DNA of 29,776 nt from Francisellaceae bacterium UBA6186. Its GTDB lineage: Bacteria > Pseudomonadota > Gammaproteobacteria > UBA6186 > Azoamicaceae. Numbering within the stretch: position 1 is the first letter of the stretch; each line of letters opens with the position of its first letter. This document shows positions 7,798-15,452 of this stretch, one piece after another. The stretch covers positions 1 to 29,776 of the forward strand of contig DITK01000013.1 in NCBI GenBank assembly GCA_002422785.1, written 5' to 3'. The notes beneath the pieces were generated by a model, which was not told where the DNA came from, ran no database searches, and saw only the letters and a program-made list of their open reading frames with translations. Position numbers and translations under genes: made by a program.

Positions 7798-9189
7798 TCA
7801 ACGAAAATCTCTTTGGTTTGAGGGTTTTTGAGTTTTGGTGTCAGTAGGTTGATCTTTAGTGGTTTTTAACGGATTATTAAAACCAAAAAATAGATGTTGT
7901 TCTTCGAGACCGGTATCTGTAGTGTCAGTTAATTTGTGATATTTATCTCTATTAATACTTAGCAGTAAATTTTTAAAAATTTTTAACTGAGATATAAAGT
8001 TTTTTACTGGACCAGGTTTAATTAGCCCCTTTATTGGCTGAGTAATTCTTTTGCGGCGCATAATACGTTTTTCCATGTCATAGGCGGCATTATATACGCT
8101 TTGCGGGGTTAACATTTTAAACAGCCAAGCACTTTTGTCTAAATATTTTGCAACTTTGGGTACATGTTTGGCCATCCATTTGCGATCTTTGTCTAGTATG
8201 CCGCTATTTAAGATTGTTAAGGTAGTTGAAGAGCAGTTTTTTTGATCTAATTCAAAATCTTGATTATCGTCAACAATATCACGTATAGTTTTTAACATAT
8301 TTTCTAGATCTAATCCAGGCTGTTGAAAGGGCTGTATATTTTTAGTGTCTATCATGGGTAAATATAATTTACTATCAGCAGTTTTTCCTAGTGTGATATA
8401 ATTTTTTATTAAATCTTGTTCTTTATTATACAATTTTTCCATGCGGTTATTTAACGATATTGTATTATCTTTTTTTTCTTCTATGGTTTTATTTATATTG
8501 TTAATAGTTTGTTGTATCGTTGTTGTTGGTGATTTTTTTGATTTATTTATTTTTTTCAGTTCCAAATTTAATTTATAAATTTCATCTTGATTGTTTTTGA
8601 TCTTCGAAAACATTTCTTCAAATTGATCTAACAATTTATTGATCTCTGATGTAAATGATTTGTTATCTTCAGGTCTCCTAATTAATAACATCGGTGGTAA
8701 AGTTATATTTTTTTTTCTTAAAAGACCTTTAGATATTCTATGTTCAATTTGTGATTCTGGATAATTAGGAGCATGTTTTTTATAATTATAATTTGTTCCC
8801 TTTATTGCGGTCAGCTGATCGTCTAGCAGAGTATTTAAATACATTTTTGTTTCAGGTCCTGGCCAAGCGCTAAAATAAATTTCATAACAAGAGATATAAG
8901 TTTTTTTTTCGTTAGAACCAATTTGTTTTACAATTGTTTCATAAGGAATAGGTTTGTTTTTATTTTTGCAATACATGTTTATCAAATCCTGACCTCGTTT
9001 ATCTGCCGGGAAGCATAATTTTATAGAGGCATGCCCAACATTACCGCCAAACAATATAGCTCCAACTGAATGTTTAAGTTTAGAAGCACCTCGGACTTTA
9101 ACACCCCAAGTGTAAACTGTAGCTTCATATAAATTGTCATGGCTATCATTAGATGTTTGCTTTGCTTGAAATTCTATATTTTTAGGCAT
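7798..9189 (-). CDS. Uncharacterised protein with His...Cys pattern of permuted papain-like enzymes; candidate Dot/Icm effector
   Basis: I do not recognise a named family. The 463-residue protein has no signal peptide or membrane helix. Residues 26-110 contain YTWGVKVRG, VGHASIKLCF (His53) and CYEIYFSAWPGP. A Lys/Glu/Asn-rich coiled-coil stretch occupies about 178-265. QKNCSSTTLTILNSG (Cys319) follows, then a basic C-terminal region and a polar tail with LEEQ. A GH-[AS]-S/I motif first and an N-C-x-x motif later is the order seen in circularly permuted NlpC/P60 and LRAT/YiiX-type enzymes, where His precedes Cys. That fold is an inference. The start ATG has AGAGG at 7 nt. The next gene upstream, 9273-11054, is also large, polar and unassigned. 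Dot/Icm genes within 10 kb and the polar C-terminus make a secreted effector plausible but unproven. Confidence 0.6.
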   Translation of the reverse strand: MPKNIEFQAKQTSNDSHDNLYEATVYTWGVKVRGASKLKHSVGAILFGGNVGHASIKLCFPADKRGQDLINMYCKNKNKPIPYETIVKQIGSNEKKTYISCYEIYFSAWPGPETKMYLNTLLDDQLTAIKGTNYNYKKHAPNYPESQIEHRISKGLLRKKNITLPPMLLIRRPEDNKSFTSEINKLLDQFEEMFSKIKNNQDEIYKLNLELKKINKSKKSPTTTIQQTINNINKTIEEKKDNTISLNNRMEKLYNKEQDLIKNYITLGKTADSKLYLPMIDTKNIQPFQQPGLDLENMLKTIRDIVDDNQDFELDQKNCSSTTLTILNSGILDKDRKWMAKHVPKVAKYLDKSAWLFKMLTPQSVYNAAYDMEKRIMRRKRITQPIKGLIKPGPVKNFISQLKIFKNLLLSINRDKYHKLTDTTDTGLEEQHLFFGFNNPLKTTKDQPTDTKTQKPSNQRDFR

Positions 9190-9214
9190 TTTGATACCTC
9201 TTATGATTAAAGTT

Positions 9215-9254
9215 GTTTACCAAGAAAAAAATTATAATTATTTTCTTGGTAAAC
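9215..9254. repeat. 40-bp near-perfect inverted repeat (stem-loop)
   Basis: GTTTACCAAGAAAA (9215-9228) is exactly complementary to TTTTCTTGGTAAAC (9241-9254), and the 12-bp centre is itself almost palindromic (AATTATAATT). It lies in the 83-bp gap between two leftward unassigned genes, just downstream of the 9273-11054 gene and upstream of the ribosome binding site of the 7798-9189 gene. It could be a terminator or attenuator for the upstream gene, though no clear T-run follows on the minus strand, or a protein-binding site controlling the downstream one. Confidence 0.7.
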
Positions 9255-9272
9255 CGTTTTATGCAGGTGTGG

Positions 9273-11054
9273 TTATTTACGTTTATTTTGTGGTAAACGT
9301 GATGGTGGCTTGAGAGGGTTTGCTCTATCTTGTTGTGGATTACTTACATATTTTGTGGCACCACTACTCTTTGCATTCACTCTGGCATTATGAACATGTA
9401 GTTGTTGTGTAATTTCTTCCAAATCATGAACACTGGTGGTAGGATCGATTTTGAATTTAACTTTTTCTGTTTCATATTTATTGCCTGGGTCAGTTATAAG
9501 TTTACTTAGTGGTCTAATAAATTGCTTGTCGGTTGCGTTTTCAATTTTAAGTGTGGATTTGCTAGTTTTACCAAGTATTTCCTGAAATATATAAGTTTGT
9601 ATTGCTACTAAAGAAGATATATCTCTATTATCAATATTATCATCAGACAAATCTAATTTATATTGTTCTTTTGATGGATAAGTCATATCGTTGGCATTAA
9701 TTTTAATAACATCAAATGTTACAGCTGGTGTACCTTGGGGGTGGATTTCGGCTTGTAAAGTAAACATATTACCGAATGGTATAAGTTTAAATTTTATATC
9801 ACTATGAAAACCACCAGTATTAGCAGTAATTTCGCGGATTAAATGCCCATCTCCATTGTCCTCATTTAATTTTGTGGTAATTGTCCCAAGTAATTGATGA
9901 CAATTGGCAGATTGAAATTTTCCATCTATATAAATTAATTCTTTTTTTATTTCTAGCTGATCAAGTTTTTCATAATGTTTATTAGCGGTTTTATCAATAG
10001 CATCCTTAAATTCTTCTGAGTACGTAGATATTTTATCCATAGCTTTAGCTACAGCTGGTCCTAATTTTGATATATCTAGTTTTGGTATATTTATGTGCGG
10101 TAGATTGCCGCTTTGTTGTTCAACAAACGCCTTAAATTTTTTTAAAATTTTGTCAACGTCTGCTTTATCTTTAGCATTTTCTATATCTTTAATAGTTTGT
10201 TTTGCTTGTTCTTTTATTTTATGTTTAATTTGTTCTAAAGCTTTAGCTAGATTATTTAAAGCAACATTTTCAGCTATTTTTTCAGCTTTTTCTCTTGCTT
10301 TCTTGGTTTTATCTTCATGTTTTAAATTATGTTTGATTTTTTGGGATGTAGATCTAGTTTCTTGCATTTTATGATATTCTATTTTAACTCTATCTAATAA
10401 TTTGCTAAATCCTGTAAATATTGAGCTTAAGCCAGGGTGTCTTAAAACTCGTACCACAACATTATTTGATTCTGGATTTTCCAATCTAGCATAATGAACT
10501 GGTGATGGGTTATGTTGATTTTCCCTAGGTAAGAAACCCACAAATGGTTTATCTTCTTTTGGTTTATCTACTTTATGCGATCCTGTAGGATAAATCACCC
10601 TTTCGCCTTTAGGAGGTAGTTGGGGAAATTGTTTCGATTGTGACGCTTTTCCCTGCATACGTTTTTTTAAATCACGCGATATACGATCCATACACAGTGT
10701 AGCTTCTTTTTTCAGCAAATTTATGTCTTTCTTTTCTATTACCCGCTTTTGATTTAATGTCTCAAATTCTTGTATTATATCATTAATAGCAACTATTATA
10801 TGTGGGTCTATTTCATGTCTCATGATGTCTAAAAATTTATCTTTTAATATAGAAGATAAATTTAAATCTAAATCTGTTGCTGCTAACTCTTCCATGTCTT
10901 CTGCAGGTAAATTTTGAAATTGTTTTAGTAGTAATGCTAAATCTTCTACTGAACCCATTTTTTCTATCATTTGATTAATACTAATTTGAAAATACTCGAT
11001 ATTATAATTTGTAAACAACTCAATTAATGCTTGTTTGTTTTGTTGGTTTAACAT
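9273..11054 (-). CDS. Uncharacterised large polar, partly coiled-coil protein; candidate Dot/Icm effector
   Basis: I do not recognise this 593-residue protein. It has no signal peptide and no membrane helix. An acidic, helical N-terminal section (about 1-135) is followed by a Pro/Lys-rich linker (about 136-200), then a long Lys/Glu/Ala-rich helical region (about 215-300) likely to form coiled coil, and further helices to about 365. A mixed alpha/beta region follows (about 370-540, with GTPAVTFDVIKINAND). The last 40 or so residues are polar and Pro/Lys-rich, after an HDLEEITQQ stretch. Multidomain, helix-rich, hydrophilic proteins with a disordered polar tail are common among Dot/Icm substrates, but no catalytic motif is visible. 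The ATG is preceded by AGGGGGAT about 8 nt upstream. Its gene lies 83 bp upstream of another unassigned gene in the same direction, with a strong inverted repeat between them. Confidence 0.55.
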   Translation of the reverse strand: MLNQQNKQALIELFTNYNIEYFQISINQMIEKMGSVEDLALLLKQFQNLPAEDMEELAATDLDLNLSSILKDKFLDIMRHEIDPHIIVAINDIIQEFETLNQKRVIEKKDINLLKKEATLCMDRISRDLKKRMQGKASQSKQFPQLPPKGERVIYPTGSHKVDKPKEDKPFVGFLPRENQHNPSPVHYARLENPESNNVVVRVLRHPGLSSIFTGFSKLLDRVKIEYHKMQETRSTSQKIKHNLKHEDKTKKAREKAEKIAENVALNNLAKALEQIKHKIKEQAKQTIKDIENAKDKADVDKILKKFKAFVEQQSGNLPHINIPKLDISKLGPAVAKAMDKISTYSEEFKDAIDKTANKHYEKLDQLEIKKELIYIDGKFQSANCHQLLGTITTKLNEDNGDGHLIREITANTGGFHSDIKFKLIPFGNMFTLQAEIHPQGTPAVTFDVIKINANDMTYPSKEQYKLDLSDDNIDNRDISSLVAIQTYIFQEILGKTSKSTLKIENATDKQFIRPLSKLITDPGNKYETEKVKFKIDPTTSVHDLEEITQQLHVHNARVNAKSSGATKYVSNPQQDRANPLKPPSRLPQNKRK

Positions 11055-11137
11055 GAAATTATCCCCCTGAATTTACTTTTATATAATTTATTTGTTACCT
11101 ATAAAGAAACATAGACTGTTATTTTACAATTTTCCTT

Positions 11138-11165
11138 TGTAGCTACATTGTGTATATAGCTATAT
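11138..11165. promoter_or_regulatory. Two neighbouring TAGCTA palindromes, operator-like
   Basis: TGTAGCTACA (11138-11147, perfect) and ATATAGCTATAT (11154-11165, perfect) share the core TAGCTA, with centres 17 bp apart. They lie in the 160-bp gap upstream of the leftward 9273-11054 gene and downstream of the Fe-S carrier gene. Paired palindromes at this spacing can be a repressor site; no known regulator is assigned, and short AT-rich palindromes arise by chance. Confidence 0.3.
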
Positions 11166-11214
11166 TAGATAGTTGTTATTACAAATAATTGAATTTTTAT
11201 AGGTGGGGAGAAAG

Positions 11215-11571
11215 TTAATCTTCTTCGACTTTAAAACTTTCGCCACAACCACAAGTATGGATAGCATTGGGGTTGTTAAATCTTAAAAATTGATTGATGC
11301 CTTGGGTTTCTAAATCTAATTGCATTCCCTTTAACATTTTATAGCTGTTAGGTTCAACAAATATTGGTAAACCGGCGGATTGGAAATTTACATCGAGAGG
11401 ATCGAGATTATTTTTCTCTGTAACTAAATCAATGCCATAAGATTTACCAGAACAACCAGAATTTTTAACAAATAAACGAATACCGATAGCTTTAGCTTCT
11501 AGCATGGCTAATCTTAGAAAATTAGCAGCTTTTTCGGTTATATCAATTTGAATATCAATAGTTTGTTGCAT
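11215..11571 (-). CDS. A-type iron-sulfur carrier protein (IscA/SufA/ErpA family)
   Basis: A-type carriers bind and pass Fe-S clusters from the IscU or SufB scaffold to target proteins in the cytoplasm. This 118-residue protein has the three invariant cysteines: Cys40 in VKNSGCSGKSY and Cys107/Cys109 in the C-terminal CGCGESF. Length is normal for the family. The wording of the first motif (IRLFVKNSGCSG) is closer to IscA/SufA than to ErpA, but I cannot separate these by eye. No isc or suf scaffold or desulfurase genes are adjacent, so it stands alone. It begins at ATG 11571 with no good ribosome binding site (only CTGG directly upstream), and the region above it is divergent with the small gene at 11713. 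Confidence 0.9.
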   Translation of the reverse strand: MQQTIDIQIDITEKAANFLRLAMLEAKAIGIRLFVKNSGCSGKSYGIDLVTEKNNLDPLDVNFQSAGLPIFVEPNSYKMLKGMQLDLETQGINQFLRFNNPNAIHTCGCGESFKVEED

Positions 11572-11641
11572 CCAGAAATTATATATTAAATTAATTATAA
11601 TTAAAATAAGTTTTTATATTTTTTTAATTCAGGACAGAAAA

Positions 11642-11670
11642 TTGCGAACGAGTATAAACTAAGTTAAAAT
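11642..11670 (+). promoter_or_regulatory. Candidate promoter for the small gene at 11713
   Basis: TTGCGA (11642-11647) and TAAAAT (11665-11670) are separated by 17 bp, upstream of the small rightward gene. The match is moderate, and the leader would be about 35 nt. Confidence 0.4.
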
Positions 11671-11712
11671 AGATTTAATTATTATACTCAAATAACAAAT
11701 GGCAGCCCAAAT

Positions 11713-12027
11713 ATGAGTTATTATTCTGAACAAAAAAATGCTTATAGTTTATTAATAGTTTTTTTGTATCAAATGCTAACAGATCCAAATATTAATAAAG
11801 ACCAACAAACCAAAGTAGGCGAGTTAATTATTAAATTAATACCACAAAAATATTTAACTAAACAAGATTTAATGAAAGAATTTATATTAATAATAGAAAA
11901 CTTTTTAGGCGCACCAAATAAATTTAAACAACATCTACAAGCATCGGTTAATCAAATTCAACAAAAAAATTTTAATTTAGATCATATTTTATGCGTAGCT
12001 TCTCAGTTTGAAAGTGTAGCAATTTAA
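11713..12027 (+). CDS. Small hypothetical protein, mostly helical
   Basis: I do not recognise this 104-residue protein. It is soluble-looking and predicted by eye to be mainly alpha-helical, with LLIVFLYQMLTDPNINKDQQ near the N-terminus and a Gln/Asn-rich second half (LQASVNQIQQKNFNLDHI). There is no signal peptide, metal site or nucleotide motif. The ATG at 11713 lacks a clear ribosome binding site. It is a single-gene unit between the divergent Fe-S carrier gene and the convergent glutathione transferase gene. Codon use matches its neighbours, and a candidate promoter lies just upstream, which supports a real gene. Confidence 0.6.
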   Translation: MSYYSEQKNAYSLLIVFLYQMLTDPNINKDQQTKVGELIIKLIPQKYLTKQDLMKEFILIIENFLGAPNKFKQHLQASVNQIQQKNFNLDHILCVASQFESVAI

Positions 12028-12041
12028 AGATTATATCAACA

Positions 12042-12677
12042 TCAAAATATCAAGTTTTGTTCTTGTAACGAGGTTGCAATAGACGGACGTTGTTTTAATA
12101 ACGAAAAATATTTTTCTAAATTACTAAATTCAGATAAATCTATTTTTAGATCTTTGGATGGATCTTTAATCAACACTAAAATTACAAATAAATAACAATC
12201 TGCTATAGTAAATTTATCCCCCATTAAATAGGATTTATCTTGTAATGAGGTATTCGGGTAGATTAATTTTTTCTGTAACATGGGTTTAAATAAGCTTTCT
12301 TTTAAATCTTTTGGGATATCTTTGTTAATTAATAATGCATAAATATTATATAAATCAACCCTACAATAATTTAACCACTCTAGTACTTGATATCTTTTAA
12401 AATCGCTAGTAAGTGGCAATAAACTCCCATGTTTAGCACCATACTTGTCGGCTAAGTATTGTTGGATAACCTGATTTTCGGTTAACACCAGATTATCTTC
12501 TGTTATGATAGTTGGCAATATTCCTTTTGGATTAATCGTTAAAAAATCTTCATTATTTTCAGTTTTAAGGCTTTTATTGTTTACTGCTATAAAATCACAT
12601 GGTAAATTTAGTTCGTGGATTAATATACGTACAGCCATTGCTCCAGAATATCTGGCATAATAAAATTTTATTTTCAT
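12042..12677 (-). CDS. Glutathione S-transferase family protein
   Basis: The 211-residue length and two-part layout fit cytosolic glutathione transferases: an N-terminal thioredoxin-like domain (about 1-80) and an all-helical C-terminal domain. The N-terminus MKIKFYYARYSGAMAVRILI matches the beta-class start, NPKGILPTI holds the cis-proline, and LTENQVIQQYLADKYG corresponds to the usual E-S-x-AI-x-x-YL glutathione-binding segment with Asn in place of Ser. KFTIADCYLFVIL is the N-capping/hydrophobic staple motif (normally FTxAD). Family members conjugate glutathione or act as peroxidases or reductases; the substrate here cannot be told. Its ATG overlaps the stop of the upstream L,D-transpeptidase gene by 4 bp (ATGA), so the two are translationally coupled. 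Confidence 0.9.
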   Translation of the reverse strand: MKIKFYYARYSGAMAVRILIHELNLPCDFIAVNNKSLKTENNEDFLTINPKGILPTIITEDNLVLTENQVIQQYLADKYGAKHGSLLPLTSDFKRYQVLEWLNYCRVDLYNIYALLINKDIPKDLKESLFKPMLQKKLIYPNTSLQDKSYLMGDKFTIADCYLFVILVLIKDPSKDLKIDLSEFSNLEKYFSLLKQRPSIATSLQEQNLIF

Positions 12678-13645
12678 AAATTGTCTGGCCCTAAGGATGT
12701 GATTTTATTTTCCGCTAATTGCTCTAATTGTACTAATAATGGGTACCCATTAGCTATTTTAGCTAATTTTTGTAATACTTCCTCTAAATATGGCGCATCT
12801 AAAGTATTGTTGATCTCAATATTATTTAGAACACGAGCATCTTTGATGGCTTTTTGCATTACAACAATATTAGGTTCTTTGTTATAGTACGGATCTGATA
12901 ATGGTTCATGCGCTTCTATATATAATCGATTATTATGAATACCTATTTTGTATGGTTCATGAATAATTTTGACTGGCGTACCTATAGAAATTTGGCTATA
13001 TAACGACCTAATATCTTCTGGAAACAAACGAATACAACCACTAGTTGTTCTTAATCCAATGCCACCTGGTCTATTGGTACCATGGATTAAATACCCAGAA
13101 GCTGATAAATAAATAGCAAACTCACCTAAAGGATTAGCCGGGCCTGGTGGGACTACAGTTGGTAGTGGTTCACCTTTGATAGCATGTTCTTTTATTATAG
13201 AAATTGGTGGTCTCCAAGTAGGATTATATTGTTTATGAGTAACTGTCGTTTCTAACAATGGAGTGATCCAACCTTTTCTTCCGATCCCTATTGGATGGGT
13301 CGTGACCATATTAGTATTAGGATGATAGTAATATAATCTCATTTCCGCCAAATTTATTACAATACCACGACGTTTAGTCGCAGGTAAGATGAATTGAGTA
13401 GGTATTATAACATTTTCCCCGGTTGATGGATTCCAAGGATCTAAGTTTGGATTAGCCTCTATCATTTCATAGACCCCAACATCAAATTTTTTACCTATAT
13501 CGCTTAGTGATTCGGCATGTTGCGCTGTAACAGTTTGAATATTGCCAACAATATTGCTTTCCTCTGAAATATTAAAGGTCAAAGCATAGCTGCATTGGCT
13601 AATTAGCCAAGTTAAAATTAGAATGTAATTAATTGCTCTACACAT
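12674..13645 (-). CDS. L,D-transpeptidase with LysM (ErfK/YbiS/YkuD type)
   Basis: This enzyme would act in the periplasm on peptidoglycan, forming 3-3 crosslinks or attaching a lipoprotein to the wall; the two activities cannot be separated from sequence. The 323-residue protein starts with a signal peptide (INYILILTWLISQCSYA, cleavage near 21), followed by a LysM-like repeat (HAESLSDIGKKFDVGVYEMI, with NPNLDPWNPSTGENVIIP). The YkuD domain begins at about 93 (RGIVINLAEMRLYYY). The catalytic region has His188 in LIHGTNRPGG and Cys204 in TTSGCIRLFPEDI. The order and length match YbiS/YcfS/ErfK. It is the first gene of a leftward pair with the glutathione transferase. Only 12 bp separate its start from the divergent mshI-like gene. 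Confidence 0.93.
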   Translation of the reverse strand: MCRAINYILILTWLISQCSYALTFNISEESNIVGNIQTVTAQHAESLSDIGKKFDVGVYEMIEANPNLDPWNPSTGENVIIPTQFILPATKRRGIVINLAEMRLYYYHPNTNMVTTHPIGIGRKGWITPLLETTVTHKQYNPTWRPPISIIKEHAIKGEPLPTVVPPGPANPLGEFAIYLSASGYLIHGTNRPGGIGLRTTSGCIRLFPEDIRSLYSQISIGTPVKIIHEPYKIGIHNNRLYIEAHEPLSDPYYNKEPNIVVMQKAIKDARVLNNIEINNTLDAPYLEEVLQKLAKIANGYPLLVQLEQLAENKITSLGPDNL

Positions 13646-13657
13646 ATTAGTTATTTA

Positions 13658-14887
13658 TTGGTGCCTAATAAATTTATGTTAAATAAACAAAGCTTTATAA
13701 TACTAATTAATAAATTTATCGGTCAAATCAAATCATTATTTAGTCGTTTTGCTAATAAATTTCCTAAAGAACTTATAACTAAGCATATTGTAATGATTAT
13801 TCGTTATAAAGACACTATTAAAGTGCTTATGCAAAATTTTATAGTAAAAATTAAAACTTTTAAAATTCAATTATTACTAGATAGGCTCAGTAATAAAAAA
13901 ACTGCTGAAATAATACCGGATGGTATTTTGGGGATAAATATTAGCAGCAATAGTATTGCTTTAGTTCATTTAGTATTCCATGGATCAAACGATATTATTG
14001 TTAAGTCACATCAAATAGTTTCATTAAATGCAATAGATGTTAATTTGCAAGTTCAAGAACAAAAAACAGCTATAGAAAATATTATTATGAAATATATTCA
14101 AACTAACAATTTATTAAGAATAGCATGTGCCTATGTTCTATCTACACAGCAGTATGTTATGTCGTTAATAGAATTACCACAAGCTAAAGATAGTGCTGCA
14201 ATAGAAAAGTCTATTCTTTGGAGTGTGAAAGATTATATCAATTACTCTATAGATGATGCCATATTAGAATCTTTTATCATCCCTGTTAATAGAACTCAAG
14301 ATAATGCAAAATTAGCTTACGCAGTTGCTATGCGAGCAAAATTATCAGAAGAAATTGGAAAGTTAGTGAATAAATGTGGTGCTCGATTAAAATATATTGA
14401 TATTAATGAATTATGCGTAAGAAACATAATATCATTATATCCAGATATGCAACCTGGTTGTGTAGTATTAAAAATATTTGATGCTAATAATAGTAGTATA
14501 CTTCTTATTAAGGACAATTCTTTATTTATATCTAGAACCACTAAATTACACATTAAAGAATTAGATAACTTCGATCCAACTAAAGATGATTTCCCTGAAA
14601 AACTTAATATAGCAGAAAAATTAGTAGTAGAATTACAGCGTTCTTTAGATTATGGTAACAGTATATTTAGGGATTTACATTTTAATACAATGTGTATTTT
14701 ACCACATAAATTTAATTTAGATTTTGTTCTTGTGTGGATAGGGGAACAATTAGGTTTACCAGTTCGTAAAATAGATTTAACACAAAAAATAAAATTTGAA
14801 AAAAATATTAATCAAGAGGAACAAGCTGATTGTTCATTAGCTATAGGTGCTGGATTAAGGAATATTAATAATGTTGCAGCAAATTAA
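13658..14887 (+). CDS. mshI: MshI/PilM-like actin-fold pilus assembly protein with long N-terminal extension
   Basis: PilM/MshI proteins are actin-fold cytoplasmic proteins that bind PilN-type partners under the inner membrane during type IV pilus or MSHA assembly. The actin-like start is at about residue 92 (DGILGINISSNSIALVHL), followed by LPQAKDSAAIEKSILWSVKD and, at the end, LGLPVRKIDLTQ and ADCSLAIGAGLRN. The first 85 or so residues are Lys/Ile/Phe-rich and not part of the normal fold. Length is 409 residues, longer than the usual 300-350. The start is uncertain: TTG 13658, GTG 13661 and ATG 13676 are all in frame and none has a ribosome binding site. The 3' end overlaps the next gene by 17 bp. 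The MshI name rests on the MshJ gene two places on. Confidence 0.78.
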   Translation: MVPNKFMLNKQSFIILINKFIGQIKSLFSRFANKFPKELITKHIVMIIRYKDTIKVLMQNFIVKIKTFKIQLLLDRLSNKKTAEIIPDGILGINISSNSIALVHLVFHGSNDIIVKSHQIVSLNAIDVNLQVQEQKTAIENIIMKYIQTNNLLRIACAYVLSTQQYVMSLIELPQAKDSAAIEKSILWSVKDYINYSIDDAILESFIIPVNRTQDNAKLAYAVAMRAKLSEEIGKLVNKCGARLKYIDINELCVRNIISLYPDMQPGCVVLKIFDANNSSILLIKDNSLFISRTTKLHIKELDNFDPTKDDFPEKLNIAEKLVVELQRSLDYGNSIFRDLHFNTMCILPHKFNLDFVLVWIGEQLGLPVRKIDLTQKIKFEKNINQEEQADCSLAIGAGLRNINNVAAN

Positions 14888-15452
14888 TTTATATAGAGAA
14901 CCAAAACAACAGCAAATTATATTGCCATTGTATCAGATGATTATCATAAATTTAGGGTTTGTTGGTATTTTATTTATTATTTCTATATATATGTTTTATG
15001 ATTATTACAAAACTGCATTAGAGTTACAACAGTTGCAAGCTAAGCAGTCAAATTTAAATAAAGGATTAGCTTCTGTGCAAAAAACTGCTCCAACAGAGGA
15101 AGACAAAAAAAAATTAGAAACAACTTTATCCAATTTGCAAGAAGCAAAAGAATATAGGCAAAAAATGTATACCACTTTGGCTCAACTACATTATCAAGAT
15201 TCTTCTGGGTTGGTTGAATATTTAAATTCTATGGCAGAACCAAATATACCTGATTTATGGCTTACTAAGTTTTATTTAGCTAATAATGGGTCGTCGGTTA
15301 CTTTAGAAGGGATCACGGTAAATAGCAGTAGCGTGCCAGCATATTTACAAGCTCTCGGTAAAACCAAAATATTTAAAGGTAGAACTTTTGATAAATTACA
15401 AATATTTTTTGACGAAAAAAGTAAACAAACTAAATTTATAATTGGATCATAA
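14871..15452 (+). CDS. PilN-like (MshI2-type) inner-membrane pilus assembly protein
   Basis: The start LQQINLYREPKQQQ is the PilN signature INLYxxx that docks into the PilM/MshI groove. A membrane helix follows at about residues 24-43 (MIIINLGFVGILFIISIYMF), then a periplasmic coiled coil (about 47-105) and a small alpha/beta domain with LTKFYLANNGSSVTLEG. This is the layout of PilN and of the second MshI protein in MSHA loci. At 193 residues the size is normal. The gene overlaps mshI by 17 bp, and its TAA shares a base with the ATG of mshJ (TAATG), so the three are coupled. It links the cytoplasmic MshI platform to the periplasmic pilus machinery. Confidence 0.85.
   Translation: MLQQINLYREPKQQQIILPLYQMIIINLGFVGILFIISIYMFYDYYKTALELQQLQAKQSNLNKGLASVQKTAPTEEDKKKLETTLSNLQEAKEYRQKMYTTLAQLHYQDSSGLVEYLNSMAEPNIPDLWLTKFYLANNGSSVTLEGITVNSSSVPAYLQALGKTKIFKGRTFDKLQIFFDEKSKQTKFIIGS

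Noticed and set aside
9281..9300. Inverted repeat CGTTTA...TAAACG near the 3' end of the 9273-11054 gene
   Set aside because: It lies within the last codons, is short with an 8-nt loop, and is no stronger than expected in this sequence.
10093..10374. Rightward frame rich in Cys, Leu and Phe
   Set aside because: It is antisense to the Lys/Glu-rich coiled-coil region of the 9273-11054 gene, which produces such hydrophobic shadows.
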